Part shown: positions 50,330 through 59,591 of the stretch, piece after piece
Layout: every line of letters starts with the position of its first letter
Numbering within the stretch: the stretch's first letter is position 1
From: Bacteroidales bacterium
GTDB taxonomy: Bacteria > Bacteroidota > Bacteroidia > Bacteroidales > GCA-2748055
Direction of reading: 5' to 3'
Assembly: GCA_029938715.1 (NCBI GenBank)
Contig: JAOZUK010000011.1
Span: 1 to 59,977 of the forward strand
DNA: 59,977 nt
Translations under genes and position numbers: made by a program
The notes under the pieces: model-generated
Seen by the model: only the letters and a program-made list of their open reading frames with translations
The model's database searches: none
Told to the model about the DNA's origin: nothing

Positions 50330-52276
50330 TTAGATCAGTTTCACATCTGCCTGCACCTCCAGCAGTGCAGGTCCTTGTGCCGCAAACAGTTGCATAAATG
50401 CAGTTTCTAATTCTTCTTTCTTCGATACTTTCAAACCCACACCCCCGCAACTGACGGCATATGCGGCAAAGTCAGGATTTACCAGATCTGTAGCCCATTT
50501 ATCCCAACCTCCCGCTCTCTGTTCTTTAGTGATCTTTCCAAGTTCGTTATTGTTGAGCACAATTACTTTAACGGGCATTTTATATTTCACCAGTGTAGTA
50601 AATTCGGCCAAATATTGGCAAAGACCGCCATCTCCTGCAACAACTACTATTGGTCTGCTATCACCTACGGCTGCCCAGGCTCCCATTGAAGCAGGTAAGG
50701 CAAATCCAATTGAACCGAGATAACCTGACATTAAGAAGCTATGATTTTTTGATTCAAAATACCTGCCAAACGAATAAGCGTTATTTCCCACATCCACACA
50801 CATTACGGCATTTTCAGGCGCCAGGCGTGTTAAGGCTTCAAACACAGCAATGGAGCTTACTCCATTTCCTCTCTCTTCCGATAATCTCTTGAGTTTTTCA
50901 TTTCTCCAAATGGCCCACCTTTCAGATATTTCAATTTCCTGATTGACTTTACTAAAAGTCAAATCTTCGTTTGAATTATTTATCAAGCTTATTGTCCTTG
51001 AAATTTCTCCATAAACAGCTACATCTATCTTATGAAATTTCGCAATGGCAAGAGGGTCAAAGTCAATTTGAATGATTGGTTTTTTAGGAGTGATACCTGT
51101 ATGGTTAGAGAAAGAAGCTCCAATCACAAGTAGCAAATCAGCCTCGTTCATAAAGTAGGACGCGACAGGTGTACCGCTTCTGCCCAGAACTCCACAACCC
51201 AATCTGTGATGGTCTGATATTAGCCCTTTTCCTTTGAAGGTTGTCATGACGGGGCAATTGAGTTTTTCGGCAAACCCGATGATTTCATTCATATGAAATC
51301 TAGCCCCGTGCCCTACAATGATTACAGGTCTTTGAGCAGATTTAATCCTTTCAATGGCCAGGTTTATGCTCTCTTCCGGTGGTGCTATCGTAAGTGGTGT
51401 GATTCTTCCTTCGGGTGTCTGAGCTTCTGCCCCATCAGCTTCTAAAACTTGTACCTGATCCGGAAAAGTTAAATGAGAAACATCTCTTCTTAAAATAGCA
51501 TGTTTAATGGCCAGAGACATCAGTTCTGCATGATTACTTTGATGCTCCACGCGTTGATTAAACTCAGTAACGGTTTGAAAAGCTCTTACTAAATCAACTT
51601 CTTGAAAATTACCCGTTCCAACTACTTGTGTAGCTACCTGACCTGTGAGTGCCAGGATGGGAGCTCTGTCTACTTTGGCATCCCACAGACCCGTGAACAT
51701 ATTAGTGCTTCCGGGGCCTGCAATAGCAAAACAGGCTGCAGGTTTACCTGTCAATTTACCATAAGCAGAAGCGGCAAAAGAAGCAGCTCCTTCATGTCGG
51801 ATTCCAATGAATTTTAGTTTTCCTTTCTCCTCTTGCCGGCGAAAAGCATCGGCAAGCCCTAAGTTTGAGTGCCCTACCATCCCAAACACACGATCCACGC
51901 CCCAGTTCACCATGGTCTCTGCCATAACATCGGTTACAGTGGGCTTATGGGATGGCTCTTCTTCCAACCCAACATAAACAGCATCCCCTTCAACTTTTAA
52001 GGGGTAGGTTTCTAAACCGTCATCAAAATCATCTGAACTACCACCATGGGGGCAAAAATCCCAACCATGCCATGGACATCTTAACAAACCATTTTCAATG
52101 GACCCTTCGCCCAACGGACCACCCTGATGAGGACATCTATTTTCCATTGCCGTCCACTCTCCTTTCCAATGGGTAAGACAGAGATCTTTGTGACCTGCGG
52201 TAACCGTCATTACACGATTTTCAGCCAGTTCATTTTTATTTGTGAGGACTTGGTGCCAAATCATTTGCTTGCTCAT
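50330..52276 (-). CDS. Rieske [2Fe-2S]-thiamine pyrophosphate enzyme fusion
   Basis: 648 residues in one frame. Residues about 1-105 are a Rieske ferredoxin-like domain: MENRCPHQGGPLGEG and LLRCPWHGWDFCPHGG, with ligands Cys48, His50, Cys67, His70. From about 112 a complete TPP enzyme follows (acetolactate synthase/pyruvate oxidase class): TVTDVMAETMVNWGVDRVFG, RHEGAASFAASAYGKLTG with the catalytic Glu162, IAGPGSTNMFTGLWDAK, the central domain RPVIIVGHGARFHMNE ... IIQIDFDPLAI, and the TPP/Mg site VVVAGDGGLCQYLAEFTTLV ... IVLNNNELGKI. No regulatory subunit gene is near. The TPP part presumably decarboxylates a 2-oxo acid and the Rieske part accepts electrons; both are inferred. No frameshift lies between the domains. 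Confidence 0.9.
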   Translation of the reverse strand: MSKQMIWHQVLTNKNELAENRVMTVTAGHKDLCLTHWKGEWTAMENRCPHQGGPLGEGSIENGLLRCPWHGWDFCPHGGSSDDFDDGLETYPLKVEGDAVYVGLEEEPSHKPTVTDVMAETMVNWGVDRVFGMVGHSNLGLADAFRRQEEKGKLKFIGIRHEGAASFAASAYGKLTGKPAACFAIAGPGSTNMFTGLWDAKVDRAPILALTGQVATQVVGTGNFQEVDLVRAFQTVTEFNQRVEHQSNHAELMSLAIKHAILRRDVSHLTFPDQVQVLEADGAEAQTPEGRITPLTIAPPEESINLAIERIKSAQRPVIIVGHGARFHMNEIIGFAEKLNCPVMTTFKGKGLISDHHRLGCGVLGRSGTPVASYFMNEADLLLVIGASFSNHTGITPKKPIIQIDFDPLAIAKFHKIDVAVYGEISRTISLINNSNEDLTFSKVNQEIEISERWAIWRNEKLKRLSEERGNGVSSIAVFEALTRLAPENAVMCVDVGNNAYSFGRYFESKNHSFLMSGYLGSIGFALPASMGAWAAVGDSRPIVVVAGDGGLCQYLAEFTTLVKYKMPVKVIVLNNNELGKITKEQRAGGWDKWATDLVNPDFAAYAVSCGGVGLKVSKKEELETAFMQLFAAQGPALLEVQADVKLI

Positions 52277-52402
52277 ATTTTATAATGTAAAACAGTCCGG
52301 ATATACTATTGTTTGCCAAAGTCGCTCCTTTTTGCATAAGGCGTGTCATAACAAATTAAATCAGTCTGCCCTACACTAACCTTAGTCGTGGTGAAGAAAT
52401 AA

Positions 52403-52424
52403 CCTTACTTTTACCTTACTTTTA
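52403..52424. repeat. 11-bp tandem direct repeat upstream of the propeller/kinase operon
   Basis: CCTTACTTTTA occurs twice in a row (52403-52413 and 52414-52424), about 80 bp before the ATG at 52502. It may be a regulator site, for instance for the downstream OmpR-type regulator, which binds direct repeats. Only the repeat itself is observed. Confidence 0.45.
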
Positions 52425-52457
52425 CATAACCATGACCTTCTGATTTCTGTTCCATAG

Positions 52458-52465
52458 TAATTTTG
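52458..52465 (+). promoter_or_regulatory. Possible -7 element of the propeller/kinase operon
   Basis: TAATTTTG fits TAnnTTTG, 37 bp before the ATG at 52502 and 33 bp after the 11-bp tandem repeat. No TTG at the usual distance was found. Confidence 0.35.
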
Positions 52466-52501
52466 TTGACGGATACTCATCAAACTTTGGAGGAACTGAA
52501 A

Positions 52502-54634
52502 ATGAAAACACCAACCGTATGTAAATTGCTCGCCATGCTGGTAATACTGGCAATAGGAATTCAATGCCCCTTACTGGCCCAGAATCCTGAAGCACTATTT
52601 CAACAGGGTTTAATCAAAGAGGAGGGCGAAGGATCCCTTCAGGAAGCCATTGATATTTACATCAAAGTTGCTTCTGATGAGTCTGTTGAACGACCCCTGC
52701 AAGCAAATGCCCTGCTTCACATCGGGCTCTGCTATGAGAAGCTGGGAAGGACGGAGGCCCGAAAGACCTATCAATATATTATTCAGAACTACCCGGACCA
52801 GCCAGAAACCGTAAAAGTGGCCAGGGAAAAGCTAGCTCTGCTCTCACAAACTGAAATCAACGAGACTGAAAAGTCAGGAGAGTTAAACATCCAAAAAGTC
52901 TGGGAAGTTCCGGATTATCTGCTTGGGGAAGTTTCACCTGATGGAAAATACATTTCATATTGTGTCTGGAGTACTGGTGATTTGGCAATTTATGAGCTGG
53001 CTAACGGAAAGACCCGCCGTCTGACCAATAATGACAGCTCGGATAGAAGCCAGGTATATGCGGAATACTCAAGATGGTCAGCCGATGGAAAGCAGATTGT
53101 TTATACCTGGCGGAATGGTATGGAATATGAATTACGCACGATCGGACTGGATGGTTCTGAGCCTAAAGTGCTCTACACCAATAAAGAGGCAAGATATATT
53201 GCCGCCTGCGATTGGTCCCCCGATGGCAAGCAAATCCTTGCATGTATGGACTATAAGGACAATAAGATCGAGACAGCAGGATTGATTAATATATCTGATG
53301 GATCGATGCAGGTACTAAAAACTCTTGAAGAGGGGTCGGGAGAGGGGTCGGGAATGATGTGCTTTTCAAAAAATGGTAAGTCCATTATTTACGACCGTCA
53401 GCAGGAAAGCAAGACAAGCATACGGGATATTTATATGCTTCCCCTGGACGGAGGTGCTGAGATAGCGCTGGTAAAGCATCCTGCCAATGATCTTTTCCTG
53501 GGACTTGCTCCAGATGGAGAAAGCATATTGTTTTCCAGTGACCGTGATGGCAGTACAGGATTATATCTAACTCGTATTGAAAATGGTCTGCCCAGTGGGG
53601 ATCCTCACCTCCTAAAATCTGACATAGGACAAATTGAGGTCCTGGGCTTTAAGCCCTCAGGCGCTTTTTACTATACTACTGCAAAAGAACTCAGTGATGT
53701 ATATATGGCAAAGCTGGATGCCTCGGGATACGCTCATACACCATTGGAAAAGATGGAAACAAGGTTCCAGGGAAACAACAGACTACCAGCCTACTCACCT
53801 GATGGAACCCACCTTGCATATATAAGTGTGATGCAACCCTCCATTGTTAACTTTAACAGAGGGGGAGGAAATATGTTGGTCATTCGTTCCCTTGAAACGA
53901 AGCAGGAACAAAGAATCATACCTGAACTCCATCAAATAGGCTACCCCCATTGGTCACCAGACAGCAAACAAATCATGGTAGTGGACTTTACCGAAAATAA
54001 TACCATGGGCTTACACCAGATAGATATCCAGAGCGGTCAGGTGAAGACCATTCTTTCTCCTGATGAAGGATTAAGCCTTTTTGGGAGGCATGAATATTCA
54101 CCTGATGGAGCTACACTCTATTATGGTAAAATGGATATGAAAACCAGGGTGAGAAAAGTGATGTCGAGGGATCTGGAATCTGGTGCTGAAAAAACACTCT
54201 ATGAATCAAAAAAATTTCTGCAAATAACACTGTCACCTGATGGTCTCTGGCTAGCTGTAAACTCAAGAGATCCATCAAAACAAGGGGATGCAATGTTTCT
54301 TCTACCCACTTCTGGAGGGGAGGTCAAAAATCTTATTACATCCAAAGAAGGTAAAGATTTCTACATTGGTTTCCATGGTTTTTGTACCTGGACTAATGAT
54401 GGAAAGTACATTCTATTCCAGAGAATAGATGAACATGCGGATGGATATGAGGCGTATATATGCAGGGTACCTGCCTCGGGTGGAGAGATAGAGAAAATTG
54501 GCGTAGCAATTCCAGGAGAAAGAGCTTCCAGTCTTAGCATGGCTCCTGATGGCCGAAGTATTGCATTCTCATTCTATACCTTGCCCCTATCCCCTGCAGT
54601 ATGGGTGATGGAAAACTTTTTACCCTCTGACTAA
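52502..54634 (+). CDS. Exported TPR plus TolB/PD40-type beta-propeller protein
   Basis: 710 residues. Signal peptide MKTPTVCKLLAMLVILAIGI ... LLAQ. TPR-like helices cover about 25-110 (LQEAIDIYIKVASDESVE; ALLHIGLCYEKLGRTEARK; YIIQNYPDQPETVKVAREKL). From about 140 a TolB/PD40 propeller runs to the end: GEVSPDGKYISYCVWSTGD, SRWSADGKQIVYTWRNG, CDWSPDGKQILACMDYKDN, PAYSPDGTHLAYISVM, PHWSPDSKQIMVVDF, LSMAPDGRSIAFSFYT. GGAGG ahead of the ATG at 52502 decides the start over the TTG at 52463. The histidine kinase gene follows 7 bp after the stop, so the protein may be a binding partner or sensor for it; that is inference. Confidence 0.85.
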   Translation: MKTPTVCKLLAMLVILAIGIQCPLLAQNPEALFQQGLIKEEGEGSLQEAIDIYIKVASDESVERPLQANALLHIGLCYEKLGRTEARKTYQYIIQNYPDQPETVKVAREKLALLSQTEINETEKSGELNIQKVWEVPDYLLGEVSPDGKYISYCVWSTGDLAIYELANGKTRRLTNNDSSDRSQVYAEYSRWSADGKQIVYTWRNGMEYELRTIGLDGSEPKVLYTNKEARYIAACDWSPDGKQILACMDYKDNKIETAGLINISDGSMQVLKTLEEGSGEGSGMMCFSKNGKSIIYDRQQESKTSIRDIYMLPLDGGAEIALVKHPANDLFLGLAPDGESILFSSDRDGSTGLYLTRIENGLPSGDPHLLKSDIGQIEVLGFKPSGAFYYTTAKELSDVYMAKLDASGYAHTPLEKMETRFQGNNRLPAYSPDGTHLAYISVMQPSIVNFNRGGGNMLVIRSLETKQEQRIIPELHQIGYPHWSPDSKQIMVVDFTENNTMGLHQIDIQSGQVKTILSPDEGLSLFGRHEYSPDGATLYYGKMDMKTRVRKVMSRDLESGAEKTLYESKKFLQITLSPDGLWLAVNSRDPSKQGDAMFLLPTSGGEVKNLITSKEGKDFYIGFHGFCTWTNDGKYILFQRIDEHADGYEAYICRVPASGGEIEKIGVAIPGERASSLSMAPDGRSIAFSFYTLPLSPAVWVMENFLPSD

Positions 54635-54641
54635 ACAGGCA

Positions 54642-56672
54642 ATGGCTCGCAAGAAAAAACCGGTTCTCAGGCTGACTCTATTCTTTATAGCTGTTGTCAT
54701 TGCATCGGGGAGTATTCTTGCCTACTTAAGCATCAATAACATATCCAATCTCAAGGAGTTAACTGAAAAAAGAATTCAGGAGGAGCAGAAAAACCTTGCA
54801 CTTACTCTATCAGATCATTTTGAAGAGGAAATAACCGATCTGGCTGAAAAGTTCTCAGACTATTGGGATAGACATAATATAGGTCTGTCCAATGGTATGA
54901 TGCTGATGGATACCTTTGTTCTGATAGAGCAGGTATTTCTCCTGGATGACTACGGAAAATTTATTTGGCCATGGTTTATTGATGGCTTCGAAAACCGCAA
55001 TATAAGGAAGTCACCTGCAAGATTTCATACTAATTTTGATCAGGGAGAAAGAGCTGAGTTTATTGAAAAGGACTTAAGCAAAGCAAATAGCAAATACCTT
55101 TCAGCCTTAAGAGCATCTACTAATAATCTGGATTCGGTACAAAGCCTGAATGCCCTGGCAAGACTATCAGTGAAAAAGGAGGATGGAAAACAGGCATTCA
55201 TATACTATTCATCCATTATTTCGGAGTTTCCTGGTATATGTGATTCGCATGGATTTCCCTATGTCTATTATGCGATCCCTCAATTGATCAAGATATCCAA
55301 TCAAGCCAACTGGAATCGTATTCTTCAGGAAATTTGGGGATGTCTGATCAGCATAGATACCGGAAAAATCCCTCTGAACCTTACTACCCGTGATATTTTG
55401 GAACAGATTTCCCATTGGATTGAAACGGAGCCGACACCCCATGAAAAATCACCAGAATTAGCACAAATCATCGAGCGTATTGGGAACCGTCTCTCTTTCA
55501 TTGCGAGGAACAGAGATGTGATCCGGGCGTATTTGCAAGATGGGAACAGAGATGAGCTTTCGCTTATTAATGACAGTTACCATGCTTTGAACGGAAATTC
55601 ACAGGATCGTGACGAATTGATACTGATAAAGCTTGATGGTGACAGTGCTTCAGGATTTTCTATTGCCTTTCAAAAGCTTTGGAGTAGAATATTGGAGCAA
55701 GAGCTTAATGAAGATGCAGAATTTGAATATGAGTTTAAACCTCAGAAAGAGGTCAATGGAATGAATAATTCTGTAAGTCCGCTCACCACTTCTTCGGAGA
55801 TTTCTCCATATTTCCCCGGATACCAAGTGTTGATCGAGTTAAAAAATGAAAGACTGATTGATGAGTTTGTCAAAAGACGCAGCTGGATCTATGGGATTGC
55901 GCTTACGCTATTGCTAGGGGGAATGGTACTTGGTATTCTCTTGATACTAAGGGATATTTCCAGGGAGGAACACCTCTCGCGACTGAGAGCTGACTTCATA
56001 TCCAATGTGACCCATGAATTGAAAACACCACTCACATCCATTCAGTTGTTTGCCGAATCGATAGTACTCAATCGCATCAAAACTGCAGCACACAGGAAAG
56101 AGTATTTGCAGATTATCCTAAAAGAGACCGAGAGCCTCAAAAGGATGATCAATAACATACTTGATTTTTCAAGACAGGAAAAGGGTAAACAACAGTATAA
56201 CTTTGAAGAAGTGAATGTAACTTTACTGTTAAATGAAGCAATTCTTGATCTGGAGTACTGGCTGGTGGAAAAAAAGTTTATACTGGTAAAAGAGATTGAG
56301 GAGCATGTAACAACAATGGCAGATCGAGGGGCCATTAAACAGGTCATCATAAACTTATTGAACAATGCAATCAAATTCTCAATGAACAGGAAGGAGATTA
56401 CCGTACGACTAAAAAAAGAGAATGAAATGGTGATGATCCAGGTAGCGGATAAAGGTATCGGGATACCTGAAGATCAAAGAGAGATGATCTTTCAACCCTT
56501 TTATCGGGTTGGCCAAAAGAAAGCCGAAGACATCAGTGGAACCGGCCTCGGGCTATCGGTAGTCAAAGAAATTGTGAAGGCTCATCAAGGTACAATACAG
56601 GTAGACAGCCAGTTGGATAAAGGTAGCACGTTCACCATCCTATTAAAATCAACTCAGGAAAATTCAGCATAA
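54642..56672 (+). CDS. Two-component sensor histidine kinase
   Basis: 676 residues. First membrane helix at about 8-29 (LRLTLFFIAVVIASGSILAY), a large periplasmic region (about 30-410) with TPR-like helical stretches (LNALARLSVKKEDGKQAFIY), and a second helix at about 412-433 (WIYGIALTLLLGGMVLGILL). The cytosolic part has HisKA with the H-box FISNVTHELKTPLTSIQ (phospho-His458) and HATPase_c with N-box INLLNNAIKFS, G1 VADKGIGIPEDQ, F-box MIFQPFYRVG and G2 GTGLGLSVVKEI. So it autophosphorylates on His and passes phosphate to the regulator, whose ATG overlaps its stop by 1 bp. The signal is unknown; the upstream exported propeller is a candidate partner. Confidence 0.94.
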   Translation: MARKKKPVLRLTLFFIAVVIASGSILAYLSINNISNLKELTEKRIQEEQKNLALTLSDHFEEEITDLAEKFSDYWDRHNIGLSNGMMLMDTFVLIEQVFLLDDYGKFIWPWFIDGFENRNIRKSPARFHTNFDQGERAEFIEKDLSKANSKYLSALRASTNNLDSVQSLNALARLSVKKEDGKQAFIYYSSIISEFPGICDSHGFPYVYYAIPQLIKISNQANWNRILQEIWGCLISIDTGKIPLNLTTRDILEQISHWIETEPTPHEKSPELAQIIERIGNRLSFIARNRDVIRAYLQDGNRDELSLINDSYHALNGNSQDRDELILIKLDGDSASGFSIAFQKLWSRILEQELNEDAEFEYEFKPQKEVNGMNNSVSPLTTSSEISPYFPGYQVLIELKNERLIDEFVKRRSWIYGIALTLLLGGMVLGILLILRDISREEHLSRLRADFISNVTHELKTPLTSIQLFAESIVLNRIKTAAHRKEYLQIILKETESLKRMINNILDFSRQEKGKQQYNFEEVNVTLLLNEAILDLEYWLVEKKFILVKEIEEHVTTMADRGAIKQVIINLLNNAIKFSMNRKEITVRLKKENEMVMIQVADKGIGIPEDQREMIFQPFYRVGQKKAEDISGTGLGLSVVKEIVKAHQGTIQVDSQLDKGSTFTILLKSTQENSA

Positions 56673-57361
56673 TGGACCTATTAATAATTGAAGACGACAT
56701 CAGTATTTTACGTGGACTGAAAGATAACCTGACTTTTGAAGGATACCAGGTTCAAACCATTGGGGACGGACTGGAGGGTCTGAAGATGGCGCTTGAACAC
56801 CATTTTGACCTCCTGTTACTGGATCTCATGTTACCCGGGATGAACGGATACGAAATATGCCGCAGGATCAAAAAAGAGAAGCCGGGACTACCGGTGATTA
56901 TGCTTACCGCCAGGGGTTCGGAAATGGATAAAATTGCAGGGCTGGATATTGGAGCCGATGATTATCTCACAAAACCGTTCAGTATTCCTGAATTACTCGC
57001 AAGGATCCGTGCAGTGCTGCGCAGATCAAAACCGGAATATGACCATCTGGCAGAATTTTCATTCGCAAATGTCAAATTGGACTTCAAAAAATTTCAAGCA
57101 ACAGTTAATGATACAGAAATCAAGCTAAGCAGCAAGGAATTCTCCATCATGAAATACTTCATTGAACACGAAGGAGAGGTTGTTCAGCGTGAAGATTTAC
57201 TGGAGGCCGTCTGGGGATACGACATCATGCCAGATACCCGGACTGTTGATAATTCCATTCTCGATTTAAGGAAAAAACTCGAAGAAATCCCCTCAGATCC
57301 AAAACACATTGTAAGCGTCAGAGGAGCAGGATATAAATTCAATGCCCAGGCCGGTAACTAG
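56672..57361 (+). CDS. OmpR/PhoB-family response regulator
   Basis: 229 residues. Receiver domain at about 1-115: LLIIEDD (acidic pocket), LLLLDLMLPGMNGYE with phospho-acceptor Asp51, VIMLTARG (Thr79), DDYLTKPF (Lys101). A winged-helix Trans_reg_C domain runs from about 130 to 225: VNDTEIKLSSKEFSIMKYF, VVQREDLLEAVWGYD, RTVDNSILDLRKKLEE, HIVSVRGAGYKF. It is translated with the kinase (ATG overlaps its stop, 56672). It ends 11 bp from the convergent GH127 gene. Targets are unknown; the tandem repeat at 52403-52424 before its own operon is one candidate. Confidence 0.96.
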   Translation: MDLLIIEDDISILRGLKDNLTFEGYQVQTIGDGLEGLKMALEHHFDLLLLDLMLPGMNGYEICRRIKKEKPGLPVIMLTARGSEMDKIAGLDIGADDYLTKPFSIPELLARIRAVLRRSKPEYDHLAEFSFANVKLDFKKFQATVNDTEIKLSSKEFSIMKYFIEHEGEVVQREDLLEAVWGYDIMPDTRTVDNSILDLRKKLEEIPSDPKHIVSVRGAGYKFNAQAGN

Positions 57362-57372
57362 TTACTATTACT

Positions 57373-59472
57373 TCATTTTACAATGTTGATAGTGGGAAAT
57401 TCAGTAATTCGAAGCGTAGTGCAGCCATATGGTATAAGTTCTATCTCGTTGATTCTCAGATCATCTTTATTTAGATCTTTCGAACTCCATGGCAGAGATA
57501 AGGGGATTCCTGCTACTTTTTTCCATCCCGGGGTAACAACGCCTCTTGCCTTAATTGCCACAGGCGAGTTTTCTAAATTCCACGGATAATCTGAGTTATT
57601 ATTGACAGAAACAAATTCAAATGCTCTTTCCAAATCTTTCAGATCCTCCTCAATCAGAGAATAGTTCCATTGACTCACGGGATAAACTTCATAATAGTCC
57701 TTAAACTTATCGTTGTTCTTAACAAATTTCCAGGATTCCTCTATTTTCAATGAATATACCAATGGCCCTCTTTCAACTGCCACTGAGAAATCATGCCATC
57801 TGTTTGTTTTTATTTTCATTGGTAGAACTAATTCAACAACATCGCCATCGGACCATTTCCTGTCAAGTATTACAATATTGTTACCGTTTTCTTCTACAAA
57901 ATCATGCTTATTAATTATCACTGCTGCTTGCTCACACCAGGCAGGGATTCGCAAGTGCAGAGGAAAGGAGATATCCTGCTCAGCACTAAAAGTAAAACGT
58001 ATTGTGTCGCTGAACGGATATCCAGTCTCTTCTAAGAACTTCACGGTTACCCCATTGCTAACCTTTGCGGTAACTTCACTGGATGAATAGACCAGGGCTG
58101 CAAGGCCATGATCAGCAGTAGCATACCATAAATTTTGAGTAAACTTCGGCCATCCCTGGTGCATATTGCATAGGCAACATGGGTATCCGGAAACTGTTCC
58201 AAAGCAGCTGCCTGTACAATCATGTTCAACATCCTGATAAAAGTTATTGGGGTTTCTTGAAATTTCAACCTGATTTGCTGCCTGGAAATACTGCTTCATG
58301 GAATAATCATCCATTGCTTGCGTAGGCAAAGCATTGAATGCTAATTTCTCCAAATGATCGGCGAATCCGATATCTTTGGTAATCTTCAACATTGTTTCGA
58401 GAGAATACATCATCTCAACAACTGAGCAAAGTTCTACTCCCTGAGTTGGGTCTGTTCCGTGGAGGGGCTCATCGCCACCAAACATACCCTGAGGTTGTCC
58501 ATGGTAGGTTTCCAAATCATAAAACGCTCGTTTTACAGCTTCTATAAGAGAACTATCCTTGTTTTGCTGAAAATAGACGATGGGCTCCTTTATTCCTTGC
58601 GCTACATTTACACAGTGGAATCCTCCGAAATGTTTAAGAGAAAGGTTGTCAAGTTCCTCTGTATCATATGGATACCTTTTTATTTCAAAACAGTGCCAGG
58701 GTGTCTCCGCGGTTTCAGTGATATCATCATTTAAAAATACAATGCTCCATGGAAATGTTTGTTCGTGTATTAGTTCTGCCAGGTCCAACAGATATTCTTC
58801 ACCTGTTATATTGTAGAACCAGTAAACCATCATAAGGTTATCTCCTCCCCTTCTGTTTCCCCAAAACGTCAGAAAATCAAGCGGTTCTTTTGGTAACTGC
58901 TTCAACTGATACCGGAAATATTTATCCATTAAAATTATAACACGTTGATCATTAGTGGCACTATAGTATTGCTGCAATACCTTTAGCATAACCATTTTGG
59001 GCCACCAGTCCTGACGCTTTGTTCGTTGGACTCCGGGTATTCTGTCCACCTTATCTTTAAAAGGTACCGGGCCAAAATAGCCATCTTCCTGCTGGTTATT
59101 CAGCGACCAATCGACCCAATCCTGAGCTTTAGCCTTCAGTGAATCATCATTCAGAATATAAGCCAATGGCAGCAATCCGTCAATCCAGTATGGGCCTCGT
59201 TCCCAGCCATCACCATCGCCTCCCAGCCATCCATTACTCTCTCCGACAACTTCGGGGTATATTTCATCAAGATGCCCTGTTAATCCATCCCGCATCAGGT
59301 TCAATTGCTCCAACAACCACCCTTCCGGTTTAATTGCCCCAAGAGGAAGTTCCATGTATGTGTTCTCATTCAGGGGGGCACGGTTATTTTGATACAGGTG
59401 CTTAGAATCCTGTGAATAGACAGACGCAGAAAAACAAAAACTCACTGAAATAATTATTATTTTAATATTCAT
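57373..59472 (-). CDS. Beta-L-arabinofuranosidase-type glycoside hydrolase (GH127/DUF1680)
   Basis: 699 residues with a signal peptide (MNIKIIIISVSFCFSASVYS). An (alpha/alpha)6 barrel of the DUF1680/GH127 family: MELPLGAIKPEGWLLEQLNL, GDGWERGPYWIDGLLPLAYI, FLTFWGNRRGGDNLMMVYW, then the zinc and catalytic site. GVELCSVVEMM has Glu347 and Cys349, and GYPCCLCNMHQGWPKF has Cys432 and Cys433. This matches the Glu-x-Cys plus Cys-Cys arrangement of GH127, where a Cys is the nucleophile. A C-terminal beta-sandwich (HLRIPAWCEQAAVIIN; VAVERGPLVYSLKIEE) follows. It probably removes beta-L-arabinofuranose from plant or algal glycans; the exact linkage is unread. Convergent with the response regulator gene. 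Confidence 0.92.
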   Translation of the reverse strand: MNIKIIIISVSFCFSASVYSQDSKHLYQNNRAPLNENTYMELPLGAIKPEGWLLEQLNLMRDGLTGHLDEIYPEVVGESNGWLGGDGDGWERGPYWIDGLLPLAYILNDDSLKAKAQDWVDWSLNNQQEDGYFGPVPFKDKVDRIPGVQRTKRQDWWPKMVMLKVLQQYYSATNDQRVIILMDKYFRYQLKQLPKEPLDFLTFWGNRRGGDNLMMVYWFYNITGEEYLLDLAELIHEQTFPWSIVFLNDDITETAETPWHCFEIKRYPYDTEELDNLSLKHFGGFHCVNVAQGIKEPIVYFQQNKDSSLIEAVKRAFYDLETYHGQPQGMFGGDEPLHGTDPTQGVELCSVVEMMYSLETMLKITKDIGFADHLEKLAFNALPTQAMDDYSMKQYFQAANQVEISRNPNNFYQDVEHDCTGSCFGTVSGYPCCLCNMHQGWPKFTQNLWYATADHGLAALVYSSSEVTAKVSNGVTVKFLEETGYPFSDTIRFTFSAEQDISFPLHLRIPAWCEQAAVIINKHDFVEENGNNIVILDRKWSDGDVVELVLPMKIKTNRWHDFSVAVERGPLVYSLKIEESWKFVKNNDKFKDYYEVYPVSQWNYSLIEEDLKDLERAFEFVSVNNNSDYPWNLENSPVAIKARGVVTPGWKKVAGIPLSLPWSSKDLNKDDLRINEIELIPYGCTTLRITEFPTINIVK

Positions 59473-59591
59473 TTATTTCAAATTTTGATTTACTATTATA
59501 AATATACGCCAATTTGTAGCATGTGTACAGGTAAGGAAAACATCAATTAAATGGCTAATTTCAACCACCACTAACATATTTCCCTTCCCCC

